From contig CAVSZG010000001.1 of assembly GCA_963732405.1 (NCBI GenBank), positions 2,666,001 through 2,730,000 on the forward strand: a DNA stretch of 64,000 nucleotides, in the 5' to 3' direction. The notes beneath the pieces were generated by a model. It was not told the DNA's origin and ran no database searches. It was given only the letters and a program-made list of their open reading frames with translations. This document shows positions 1 to 7,613 of the stretch, one piece after another. This DNA is from JAUIAI01 sp963732405 (lineage in GTDB: Bacteria > Pseudomonadota > Gammaproteobacteria > Burkholderiales > Burkholderiaceae_E). The position numbers and the translations under genes are program-made. Every line of letters starts with the position of its first letter. Positions within the stretch are counted from its first letter, which is position 1.

Positions 1-805
1 GCCGCTTCTTTCGTGCCTCGGTATTGCCTCGCGAACCCAGCGCACCGATATAAAAAGCGTCGGACTTCAAGGCCTCCAGCAGCACCAGGTCATCGAGCTT
101 GGGATCGTGGGTGACCGCGACCACGGCACTATGGGCATCGAGCTTGAGCGACACCGCCAGATCGTCGGGCATTTCCCGTGAGAAGGTGGTTCCCGGCACG
201 TCCCAGGTCAGGTGGTATTCCTCGCGAGGGTCGCAACAGATGACCTCAAAATCAAGAGCCAGGGCCATTTGCGCAAACACCCGGGACAGCTGTCCGGCGC
301 CAATCAGCAGGACCCGCCAGCGTGGCCCGAACACGCTGCGCATGACCTTGCCATCGAAACTGAATCGGTCGCCCCGGCGCCCGGCACTGACGGTCGACTC
401 GCCGCTGTCGATATCGAGCGTGCGGACCACCACTTCATGACCGCCACCGGTGCGGGCCAGCACATCCTTGGCCCACCGGATATCGACCAATGGCTCCTGG
501 ATCAGGCGCAGATTGCCGCCGCAGGGCAGGCCGAATCGGGCCGCCTCTTCCCGGCTCACGCCATAGACGATGGTCGCGGGCTTGTCGACCCGCTCGCCAC
601 TGCGGATCCGCTCGATCAGGTCGTCTTCGACGCAACCGCCGGACACCGAGCCCACCACCAGGCCGTCATCGCGCATGGCCAGCAAGGCACCGGCCGGGCG
701 GGGCGCCGAACCCCAGGTCTCGACAACGGTGACCAGCCATACCCCGCGCTGCTCGCCGTGCCATTCGAGGGCTTGCTGCAATACCTGTCGGTCCAGATTG
801 TCCAT
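1..805 (-). CDS. XdhC/CoxI family protein (3' end outside window)
   Basis: This is a molybdenum-hydroxylase maturation factor of the XdhC/CoxI family, which binds and helps sulfurate or insert molybdenum cofactor into xanthine or CO dehydrogenase-type enzymes. The reading frame starts at the ATG at 805 (MDNLDRQVL) and runs open to the window edge, so about 268 residues are visible. The N-terminal XdhC_CoxI signature GSVSGGCVEDD lies near residue 50. The C-terminal Rossmann segment VLLIGAGQLSRV is present in the second half. The coxG-like gene ends 17 bases upstream, so the two are probably one transcript. That order is typical of carbon monoxide dehydrogenase-like clusters, whose structural genes would lie beyond the left edge. 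The substrate enzyme cannot be identified from this fragment. Confidence 0.88.
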   Translation of the reverse strand, partial: MDNLDRQVLQQALEWHGEQRGVWLVTVVETWGSAPRPAGALLAMRDDGLVVGSVSGGCVEDDLIERIRSGERVDKPATIVYGVSREEAARFGLPCGGNLRLIQEPLVDIRWAKDVLARTGGGHEVVVRTLDIDSGESTVSAGRRGDRFSFDGKVMRSVFGPRWRVLLIGAGQLSRVFAQMALALDFEVICCDPREEYHLTWDVPGTTFSREMPDDLAVSLKLDAHSAVVAVTHDPKLDDLVLLEALKSDAFYIGALGSRGNTEARKKR

Positions 806-822
806 GCCAATAGCTCCGTGGG

Positions 823-1263
823 TCAGGCGGTGACCTGTTTCTCGAACTCGGCGAAGAAGTCTGCAGCGATCTTGGAGGCGGCCGAATCGATGAGCCGCGA
901 GCCGATCTGCGCAATTTTCCCGCCGACCTGCGCATCGGACTCATAGCGCAACAGCGTGCCGCCGTCCTGGGCCTCCAGGGACACGTTGGCCTGGCCTTTG
1001 CCGAAGCCGGCAACCCCGCCCTGACCCTCGAAGCGAATCGTGTAGGAGGTGGGCGGTACCACGTTTTCGAGGTTCAGCTTGCCCTTGAAACGCGCATTGA
1101 CCGGCCCGATCCGGATCTTCAGGGCGGCCAGGAACTCGTCGTCGCCGGTTCGCTCGAGCGACTCGCAACCCTTGATCGATGCCATAAGGGTGGCCGGATC
1201 GTTCAGCTTCTCCCAGGTGGTTTCGACCGGGGCCGGAATCAGGCGTTCGCCGCTCAGTTTCAT
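823..1263 (-). CDS. CoxG-like SRPBCC family protein (CO dehydrogenase subunit G family)
   Basis: This is a 146-residue protein of the CoxG/SRPBCC lipid-binding-like fold, an accessory protein in CO-dehydrogenase-type molybdenum hydroxylase clusters, thought to help membrane association or assembly of the enzyme. It begins MKLSGERLIPAP and contains the CoxG-typical IKGCESLE and VAGFGKGQANV segments. A longer in-frame extension exists, but the ATG at 1263 is preceded by a strong GAGGAGG ribosome site 8-9 bases upstream. The gene lies just upstream of the xdhC-like gene on the same strand and is divergent from dcd. The shared 102-base spacer should hold both promoters. The family call is secure; the client enzyme is unknown. 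Confidence 0.88.
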   Translation of the reverse strand: MKLSGERLIPAPVETTWEKLNDPATLMASIKGCESLERTGDDEFLAALKIRIGPVNARFKGKLNLENVVPPTSYTIRFEGQGGVAGFGKGQANVSLEAQDGGTLLRYESDAQVGGKIAQIGSRLIDSAASKIAADFFAEFEKQVTA

Positions 1264-1365
1264 GTTTGTCTGCCTCCTCGATTCGTAAAGCGGTGATCTT
1301 ACTCCGCGCGATCGGGCTGAAGTACGATTTACGCCTGAGTCCCCAACCGACAGGGCAGGCAGGCG

Positions 1366-1929
1366 ATGAGCATCAAGGCAGATCGATGGATCCGGGAAAT
1401 GGGGGCCAAGGGCATGATCGAGCCCTTCGAGCCGGGTCAGATGCGCGAGGTGGGCGGACAGCGGATCGTGTCCTATGGCACCTCCAGCTATGGTTATGAT
1501 GTCCGCTGCGCCGACGAGTTCAAGATCTTCACCAACATCAACAGCAGCATCGTCGATCCGAAGGCATTTGATGCGCGCTCCTTCGTCGATGTGCGAGGTG
1601 ATGTCTGCATCATCCCGCCCAATTCGTTCGCCCTGGCCCGCACCGTCGAGTACTTCCGGATTCCGCGTAATGTGCTGACCATCTGCCTGGGCAAGTCGAC
1701 CTACGCGCGTTGCGGGATCATCGTCAACGTCACGCCGCTGGAGCCGGAGTGGGAGGGTCATGTGACCCTCGAGTTCTCCAACACCACCCCGTTGCCCGCA
1801 CGGATCTACGCCGGCGAGGGTTGTGCCCAGATGCTGTTTCTGGAGTCCGATGAGGTCTGCGAAGTGTCGTACCGGGATCGTGGTGGCAAATACCAGGGGC
1901 AGCGCGGTGTCACCCTGCCGCAGACCTGA
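1366..1929 (+). CDS. dcd: dCTP deaminase
   Basis: The enzyme deaminates dCTP to dUTP, feeding thymidylate synthesis together with the dUTPase and the ThyA encoded near the other end of this window. The 187-residue product matches the proteobacterial Dcd length. It carries the diagnostic segments SSYGYDVRCADEF (around residue 39), GKSTYARCG (around 109), and PLEPEWEGHVTLEF (around 124), the last holding the catalytic glutamate. The C-terminus YRDRGGKYQGQRG is the family nucleotide-binding tail. It is transcribed away from coxG and is followed after 56 bases by leuA. No oddities are seen. Confidence 0.97.
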   Translation: MSIKADRWIREMGAKGMIEPFEPGQMREVGGQRIVSYGTSSYGYDVRCADEFKIFTNINSSIVDPKAFDARSFVDVRGDVCIIPPNSFALARTVEYFRIPRNVLTICLGKSTYARCGIIVNVTPLEPEWEGHVTLEFSNTTPLPARIYAGEGCAQMLFLESDEVCEVSYRDRGGKYQGQRGVTLPQT

Positions 1930-1985
1930 GTCATCCGATACTGACATCACCCGGCCTGGCGCCGGTCAATTCTTGGAGCGCGGCA

Positions 1986-3530
1986 ATGTCTGACAAACTG
2001 ATCATCTTCGATACGACCCTGCGGGACGGCGAGCAAAGCCCCGGCGCCTCGATGACCCGGGAGGAAAAACTGCGCATCGCCCGGCAGCTCGAGAAGCTCA
2101 AGGTTGACGTGATCGAAGCCGGATTCGCCGCCTCCTCCAACGGCGACTTCGACGCCATTGCCGGCATCGCCGCGGCCGTGCGCGAATCCACCATCTGTTC
2201 GCTGTCCCGCGCCAATGACCGCGACATCTCGCGCGCCGCGCAGGCGCTGGCCAAGGCCGAGCGAAAGCGCATCCATACCTTCATCGCCACCTCTGCCCTG
2301 CACATGGAGAAGAAGTTGCGCATGACGCCCGAGCAGGTGCTCGAACAATCCCGCCTGGCCGTGCGCTTCGCCCGCCAGTTCACCGACGATGTGGAGTTTT
2401 CACCCGAAGACGGCAGTCGCTCGGATATCGATTTCCTGTGCCGGGTACTCGAGGCGGTGATTGCCGAAGGGGCGACGACGGTCAATATCGCCGACACCGT
2501 GGGCTATGCGGTACCCGATCGGTTCGCCGAACTCATCCGTACATTGCGTGAGCGCATTCCCAATGCCGACAGGGCGACCTGGTCGGTCCACTGCCACAAT
2601 GACCTGGGGATGGCGGTGGCCAATTCGCTGGCCGGCGTCATGGCCGGCGCGCGTCAGGTCGAGTGCACGATCAACGGGCTGGGTGAACGGGCCGGCAATA
2701 CCTCGCTCGAGGAGATCGTCATGGCGGTGAAGACCCGCCGCGATTTTTTCGGTCTGGACGTGGGCGTTGATCCTGCCCAGATCGTGCCGGCCAGCCGTCT
2801 GGTGTCCGGCATCACCGGCTTCGTGGTCCAGCCGAACAAGGCCGTAGTTGGCGCCAATGCCTTTGCCCATGCGTCGGGCATTCACCAGGACGGCGTGCTC
2901 AAGCACCGGGACACCTACGAAATCATGCGCGCCGAGGACGTGGGTTGGAGCACCAACCGGATCGTGCTGGGCAAGCTGTCCGGGCGCACGGCATTCAAAC
3001 AGCGGCTCCAGCAGCTGGGTATCGGGCTGGAGTCCGAAACCGAGGTGAATGCGGCTTTTGCGCGCTTCAAGGAACTGGCCGATCGTAAATCGGAGATCTT
3101 CGACGAGGACATCCATGCCCTGGTGTCCGATCAGACCGTGCAGCGCGAGGCCGGCGACCACTACGCCCTGGTGTCGATGAGCCAGCAGTCGGCCAGTGGT
3201 GAGCAGCCGCAGGCCCGCGTGGTTATGAGCGTGGGCGGGCGCGAAACGGTGGCCGAATCCAGTGGCAGCGGCCCGGTCGACGCGGTGCTGCGCGCCATCG
3301 AGTCAATGGCCGGTTCGGGCGCCGAGATGACGCTGTATTCGGTCAATGCGATCAGCGGCGGTACCGAGGCCCAGGGTGAGGTCACGGTCCGTCTGGCGCG
3401 CGCCGGTCGGGTGGTCAACGGGGTCGGCGCCGATCCGGACATCGTGCTGGCCTCGGCCAAGGCCTATCTGAGCGCGCTCAACCGATTGCATGCCAATCCG
3501 GACAAGGTGGCAGCCCAGGGCCCGATCTGA
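1986..3530 (+). CDS. leuA: 2-isopropylmalate synthase
   Basis: LeuA condenses acetyl-CoA with 2-oxoisovalerate to give 2-isopropylmalate, the committed step of leucine synthesis. The 514-residue product opens with IIFDTTLRDGEQSPGASM, the HMGL-like catalytic signature. It has the metal-binding motif SVHCHNDLGMA and the second family signature NGLGERAGN, and ends in the regulatory LeuA allosteric domain from about residue 390 onward, where leucine binds. A GGAG ribosome site sits 8-9 bases before the ATG. No leucine-rich leader peptide is evident in the 56 bases after dcd. A short hairpin overlaps the stop codon, where the rpsO promoter also begins. Confidence 0.97.
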   Translation: MSDKLIIFDTTLRDGEQSPGASMTREEKLRIARQLEKLKVDVIEAGFAASSNGDFDAIAGIAAAVRESTICSLSRANDRDISRAAQALAKAERKRIHTFIATSALHMEKKLRMTPEQVLEQSRLAVRFARQFTDDVEFSPEDGSRSDIDFLCRVLEAVIAEGATTVNIADTVGYAVPDRFAELIRTLRERIPNADRATWSVHCHNDLGMAVANSLAGVMAGARQVECTINGLGERAGNTSLEEIVMAVKTRRDFFGLDVGVDPAQIVPASRLVSGITGFVVQPNKAVVGANAFAHASGIHQDGVLKHRDTYEIMRAEDVGWSTNRIVLGKLSGRTAFKQRLQQLGIGLESETEVNAAFARFKELADRKSEIFDEDIHALVSDQTVQREAGDHYALVSMSQQSASGEQPQARVVMSVGGRETVAESSGSGPVDAVLRAIESMAGSGAEMTLYSVNAISGGTEAQGEVTVRLARAGRVVNGVGADPDIVLASAKAYLSALNRLHANPDKVAAQGPI

Positions 3531-3556
3531 CCGGTCGTACCGGTTTTGCGTATAAT
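3527..3556 (+). promoter_or_regulatory. sigma70-like promoter for rpsO
   Basis: A perfect TATAAT -10 box occupies 3551-3556, with CTGACC (4 of 6 matches to TTGACA) at 3527-3532 and an 18-base spacer. The -35 element overlaps the leuA stop codon. Transcription would start near 3563, giving an 80-90 base 5' leader for rpsO. Confidence 0.6.
3530..3547 (+). terminator. short hairpin plus T-run at leuA stop
   Basis: ACCGGT at 3530-3535 and again at 3539-3544 pair around a CGT loop and are followed by four Ts. The stem starts in the leuA stop codon. It is short for an intrinsic terminator, and it lies inside the spacer of the presumed rpsO promoter, so it may only attenuate. Confidence 0.4.
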
Positions 3557-3568
3557 GCTGGGTTCGCA

Positions 3569-3593
3569 CGATGCCGCACACCCGGTGGCATCG
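3569..3593 (+). promoter_or_regulatory. hairpin in the rpsO 5' leader
   Basis: CGATGCC (3569-3575) pairs perfectly with GGCATCG (3587-3593) close to the predicted transcript start. S15 is known to repress its own translation by binding leader structure in several bacteria, so this stem is a candidate element. The regulatory role is inferred only. Confidence 0.4.
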
Positions 3594-3646
3594 CAAGTTT
3601 ATGGAAGGCCGGCACCTGGCGCGCTGGCCACCGTCTGGGGAATTTA

Positions 3647-3916
3647 ATGGCAGTAGCCGATATCGACACGGCGAAGATCATCGCCGACAACAAGCGTTCG
3701 ACCAACGACACCGGTTCGACCGAAGTGCAGGTTGCCCTGCTCTCGGCACGGATCGCCGACCTGACCGAGCATTTCAAGACTCACAAGAAGGATCACCATT
3801 CCCGCCGCGGTCTGCTGCGCATGGTGAGCCGGCGCCGCAAGCTGCTCGACTATCTGAAGTCGCGCGACGTGGTGCGCTACCGCAGTCTGGTGGAGAAGCT
3901 CGGTCTGCGCGGTTGA
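3647..3916 (+). CDS. rpsO: 30S ribosomal protein S15
   Basis: This is ribosomal protein S15, a primary 16S rRNA binder (central domain) in the small subunit. The 89-residue product has the standard length and the invariant segments NDTGSTEVQVALL, HKKDHHSRRGL and RRRKLLDYLK. A GGGGAA ribosome site precedes the ATG by six bases. It is followed by a hairpin and then pnp, the conserved rpsO-pnp arrangement in which read-through and RNase III processing link the two genes in other proteobacteria. Confidence 0.98.
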   Translation: MAVADIDTAKIIADNKRSTNDTGSTEVQVALLSARIADLTEHFKTHKKDHHSRRGLLRMVSRRRKLLDYLKSRDVVRYRSLVEKLGLRG

Positions 3917-3963
3917 ATGGCGCAGCAGCCTTGTTGCGCGCGATCACATCGATCAGGAACTCG

Positions 3964-3995
3964 AAAGCACTGTGCCCGTCCGGGCCGGTGCTTTT
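3964..3995 (+). terminator. rpsO-pnp intergenic hairpin
   Basis: AAAGCAC (3964-3970) pairs with GTGCTTT (3988-3994), with an inner GCCC/GGGC stem, and the stem ends in TTTT. It resembles the leaky rpsO terminator or RNase III substrate found between rpsO and pnp in enteric bacteria. Which of the two it is here cannot be told from sequence. Confidence 0.6.
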
Positions 3996-4040
3996 GTGCT
4001 TTGTCGGGCTGGCCCCGGCTCAAAATGAATGGAGAAGCCA

Positions 4041-6176
4041 GTGTTTGAAATAGCCAAGAAAACATTCCAGTGGGGCCAGAATACCGTCACGCTCGAAACC
4101 GGTGAAATCGCCCGGCAGGCATCCGGTGCGGTGCTGGTGACCATGGACGACACGGTGGTGCTCGCCACTGTTGTGGCTCGCAGGGAAGCCAAGGCGGGTC
4201 AGTCCTTCTTCCCGCTCACCGTCGATTACATGGAGAAGTTTTACGCAGCCGGCCGGATTCCGGGCGGATTTTTCAAGCGTGAGGGGCGTCCCACCGAACG
4301 CGAAACGCTGATTGCCCGTCTCACCGATCGACCGATCCGTCCGCTGTTTCCCGAGGGCTTTCTGAACGAAGTCCAGGTCGCCTTGCAGGTGATGTCGGTC
4401 AATCCCGAGGTCGACAGCGACATTCCGGCGATGATCGGTGCATCGGCGGCGCTGGCAATTTCCGGCGTGCCCTTTGCCGGCCCGATCGGCGCGGCCCGGG
4501 TCGGTTATATCAACGGCGAATACGTGTTGAATCCGTCGGCCACCCAGATGAAGGAAACCCGGCTCGATCTGGTCGTCGCCGGAACCGATCAGGCGGTGCT
4601 GATGGTCGAATCCGAGGCCCACGAGTTGCCCGAAGACGTGATGCTGGGCGCGGTCATGTTCGGCCATGAGCAGATGCAGATTGCCATCAATGCCATCGAT
4701 GAGCTGGTCGAGTCGGCGGGCAAACCCGAATGGGAATGGACGGCACCCGCCCAGGATCCGGCACTGGTGGCCAAGGTCGCCGAACTGGCCGAATCCGGCA
4801 TGCGCGATGCCTACCGGATCCGCGACAAGCAGGAGCGCACCCAGCGGATCCGCGAGGTCGAGTCCCAGTGCCAGGAGGCGGTCGCCGCCTGGGCGGCCCA
4901 GAGCCAGCCCGATGCGCGGGCGCCCGACGCCGGCGTGGTCTACGACCTCATGCACGACCTGCAGTACCGGATCGTGCGCCAGCAGATTCTGTCCGGTGAT
5001 GCCCGGATCGATGGCCGCGACACCCGCACCGTGCGGCCGATCGCGATCCGTACCGGCGTGTTGCCGCGTGCCCATGGATCGGCCTTGTTCACCCGGGGGG
5101 AAACCCAGGCGATGGTCACCGCGACCCTGGGCACCAGCCGTGATGAGCAGATCATCGATGCGGTCAGCGGCGAGTATCGCGAGCGCTTCATGATGCACTA
5201 CAACATGCCGCCCTTCGCGACTGGCGAGACCGGTCGGATGGGTACCCCCAAGCGTCGTGAGATCGGCCATGGTCGTCTGGCCAAGCGGGCACTGGCGCCT
5301 CTGCTGCCCTCGGTCGACGATTTCGCCTATTCGATCCGGGTGGTTTCCGAGATCACCGAATCCAACGGCTCCTCATCGATGGCATCGGTTTGCGGCGGCT
5401 GTCTGGCCTTGATGGATGCCGGTGTGCCAGTCAAGGCGCACGTGGCCGGCATCGCCATGGGTCTGATCAAGGAAGGCAACAAGTTTGCGGTGCTCACCGA
5501 TATCCTGGGCGACGAGGATCACCTGGGCGATATGGACTTCAAGGTCGCCGGTACCGACAACGGCATCACGGCGTTGCAGATGGACATCAAGATCCAGGGC
5601 ATCACCCGCGAGATCATGCAGGTGGCGCTGGCCCAGGCCAAGGAGGCGAGGGTTCATATCCTGGGCGAGATGCGTCAGGCCGTGGGCGGTGCGCGCGAGG
5701 AATTGTCGGATTTCGCGCCGCGCATGTACAAGATGAAGATCAATCCGGAGCGCATCCGCGACGTGATCGGCAAGGGCGGCGCCACCATCCGCCAGATCAC
5801 CGAAGCAACCGGTACGCAGGTCGACATCCAGGACGACGGACACATCACGATTGCGGCGGTCGATGGCAATGCGGCCAAGAAAGCCCAGAAGATGATCGAA
5901 GACCTGACTGCCGAAGTCGAGATCGGTCGTGTCTATGACGGCACGGTGCTGAAGATTCTCGACTTTGGCGCCATCGTGCAGGTGATGCCGGGTCGCGATG
6001 GCCTGCTGCATGTGTCGCAGATTGCCAATGAGCGGGTCAACAACGTCAGCGACTACGTGACCGAAGGTCAGGCCGTGCGTGTCAAGGTGATCGAGGCCGA
6101 TGACAAGGGTCGTCTGCGGCTGTCGATGAAGGCGGTTGAGCCGGCGGCCGAATCGTCGACTGAATCGGGCACCTGA
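4041..6176 (+). CDS. pnp: polyribonucleotide nucleotidyltransferase (PNPase)
   Basis: PNPase is a 3'-5' phosphorolytic exoribonuclease and degradosome component. The product has two RNase PH-like domains separated by a helical linker, then a KH domain (IRDVIGKGGATIRQITE, about residues 560-580) and a C-terminal S1 domain (GLLHVSQIANERVNNV). The catalytic-core segments MGTPKRREIGHGRLAKRAL and SNGSSSMASVCG are intact. I choose the GTG at 4041 as start, giving MFEIAKKTFQWGQ and 711 residues. GGAG at 4031-4034 is correctly spaced for it, and betaproteobacterial PNPases begin at this position. The in-frame ATG at 4029 would add four residues but has no ribosome site. Confidence 0.97.
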   Translation: MFEIAKKTFQWGQNTVTLETGEIARQASGAVLVTMDDTVVLATVVARREAKAGQSFFPLTVDYMEKFYAAGRIPGGFFKREGRPTERETLIARLTDRPIRPLFPEGFLNEVQVALQVMSVNPEVDSDIPAMIGASAALAISGVPFAGPIGAARVGYINGEYVLNPSATQMKETRLDLVVAGTDQAVLMVESEAHELPEDVMLGAVMFGHEQMQIAINAIDELVESAGKPEWEWTAPAQDPALVAKVAELAESGMRDAYRIRDKQERTQRIREVESQCQEAVAAWAAQSQPDARAPDAGVVYDLMHDLQYRIVRQQILSGDARIDGRDTRTVRPIAIRTGVLPRAHGSALFTRGETQAMVTATLGTSRDEQIIDAVSGEYRERFMMHYNMPPFATGETGRMGTPKRREIGHGRLAKRALAPLLPSVDDFAYSIRVVSEITESNGSSSMASVCGGCLALMDAGVPVKAHVAGIAMGLIKEGNKFAVLTDILGDEDHLGDMDFKVAGTDNGITALQMDIKIQGITREIMQVALAQAKEARVHILGEMRQAVGGAREELSDFAPRMYKMKINPERIRDVIGKGGATIRQITEATGTQVDIQDDGHITIAAVDGNAAKKAQKMIEDLTAEVEIGRVYDGTVLKILDFGAIVQVMPGRDGLLHVSQIANERVNNVSDYVTEGQAVRVKVIEADDKGRLRLSMKAVEPAAESSTESGT

Positions 6177-6227
6177 TCCGCGCCTGCCGATCCGGCATTC
6201 AGAGCCGGATCTCACCACAGCCCCCTC

Positions 6228-6258
6228 AAAACGCCGTCGCTGACCCGACGGCGTTTTT
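6228..6258 (+). terminator. intrinsic terminator after pnp
   Basis: AAAACGCCGTCG (6228-6239) pairs with CGACGGCGTTTT across a 6-base loop, and the stem runs into five Ts ending at 6258. This is a textbook rho-independent terminator about 50 bases after the pnp stop. Confidence 0.9.
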
Positions 6259-6388
6259 CAGATCACGCCATCGAATCCCGTGACCAGCGCCGGGCTGCAA
6301 TGGTGTTGCCGGTTGAATCATGACGATCGGCAATCGCGATACGATTGAGCGTCTCACTGCTTTCTCTCGACCTAAAGGACTATAACCA

Positions 6389-7582
6389 ATGAGGAACACG
6401 ACTGTTTTGCTGAAAGGTATTCCGGCGCTCCTGATGACGGTTGGCTGCACGATGGCATCAGCCCAAGGCGTACAGGTGTCGGATTATTACCCTGTGAAGA
6501 GTGCCTGGGAGGAGTTGTACCTGAACGGCTCGTTGACGGCGTCGCGGAATCGTGATGACGCGCAGCAGGCCTACGATGCCAATCTGCGACTCAATTACGA
6601 TCATTTGAGCAGCACCCCTCGTGACGATCTTCGATATCGCGCCGATCTGATCGGCCATATCGGTCGCTCGTCGGCCGCCGGAGCCGATTCCAACAGCAGC
6701 TATGCCCTGAGCGCCGGTGTCACCACCGACAATTATTTTGAAGCCAACAGCAATGGACTGTTCTGGTATGGGAGCGCAGACCTCGAAGCGAGCGATGCGT
6801 TCAACCGTCGGCAACTGGCTGGCATCATCGGCGTCGGTTATGGCCGGGTGCGAAACGTCACCGCCATGGCCAAGGCAATCCAGATCACCGAGGGTCTCAT
6901 CGAGCGTGGGCAGATCAAGTCCTTCCCTTCGCTGGAGACCTATCAGAAGGTGGCCGGTGTGGTCGATCGCGAGCGCGAATACCTGGCCAAGTACGGCGCG
7001 AAAGATTACGAGCAGTACTGGATCGGCGACATCGAGAAGGTCTATCTGGAGGCCGGGCTGATCACCCAGAACTTCGGGGCTGGCGAGATCCTGCGGGCCC
7101 GCGACGTGCTGGTGCGCCAGCGCATCTCGACCCGCAAGGTGGGTTGGAAGGTGCGAGCCGGTCTGGGCATGGTCTACCGGTCGTTCGATCAGGGCAATGA
7201 CACCGATCCGGCGCTCGAACTGGGCGCCGAGTATCACTATCCCCTGAGCAACCGGACGCAATTCTCCGATGAAGCGCGTCTGCTGTCGATTCTTGACGGC
7301 GACGGCTCCTTCACCCTTCGCAATACGATGACGCTCACTTATGAGGTCGACGATCGTATCGACTGGGAAAGTGCCTGGATCTACAACTACGACAAGAATG
7401 GCCGGACCGGCATCAACGTGACGACCAATTCGCTGAGCACCGGGTTTTATTATTCATTGACCAACACGCTGGACCTGAGCGCCGTGCTGACCTTTGCGAA
7501 TTATTCGGGCGATACGAATCCGTCCAATCCGTCCGGAACCGATCGCACGTTGTTCATCGGGGCTCGCTACCGTTTGCGTTGA
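6389..7582 (+). CDS. predicted outer-membrane beta-barrel protein, unknown function
   Basis: The function is not recognised. The 397-residue product starts with a clear Sec signal peptide (hydrophobic core LLKGIPALLMTVGCTMASA, cleavage near residue 25). The rest consists of alternating polar and aromatic strands with many Tyr, Trp and Asn residues. It ends FIGARYRLR, consistent with a barrel in which the last strands face the membrane. A central segment around residues 160-215 is more charged and helix-like, which could be a plug or periplasmic insert. AAAGGA lies 10 bases before the ATG. The gene stands alone between the pnp terminator and a convergent signalling gene, so context gives no substrate. 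Porin-like or DUF481-like barrels are alternatives. Confidence 0.75.
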   Translation: MRNTTVLLKGIPALLMTVGCTMASAQGVQVSDYYPVKSAWEELYLNGSLTASRNRDDAQQAYDANLRLNYDHLSSTPRDDLRYRADLIGHIGRSSAAGADSNSSYALSAGVTTDNYFEANSNGLFWYGSADLEASDAFNRRQLAGIIGVGYGRVRNVTAMAKAIQITEGLIERGQIKSFPSLETYQKVAGVVDREREYLAKYGAKDYEQYWIGDIEKVYLEAGLITQNFGAGEILRARDVLVRQRISTRKVGWKVRAGLGMVYRSFDQGNDTDPALELGAEYHYPLSNRTQFSDEARLLSILDGDGSFTLRNTMTLTYEVDDRIDWESAWIYNYDKNGRTGINVTTNSLSTGFYYSLTNTLDLSAVLTFANYSGDTNPSNPSGTDRTLFIGARYRLR

Positions 7583-7613
7583 TCAACGCAGGGCCAGTCG
7601 TTCATCCGGGCAT

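Noticed and set aside
823..1950. Long minus-strand frame over dcd
   Set aside because: Only the part to 1263 (coxG-like) is real; the rest is the antisense of dcd.
4020..5270. Long minus-strand frame in pnp
   Set aside because: Shadow of a high-GC gene; pnp is certain.
7576..7589. GCGTTGATCAACGC palindrome between convergent genes
   Set aside because: It overlaps the stop codon and lacks a T-run, so a terminator function is not supported.
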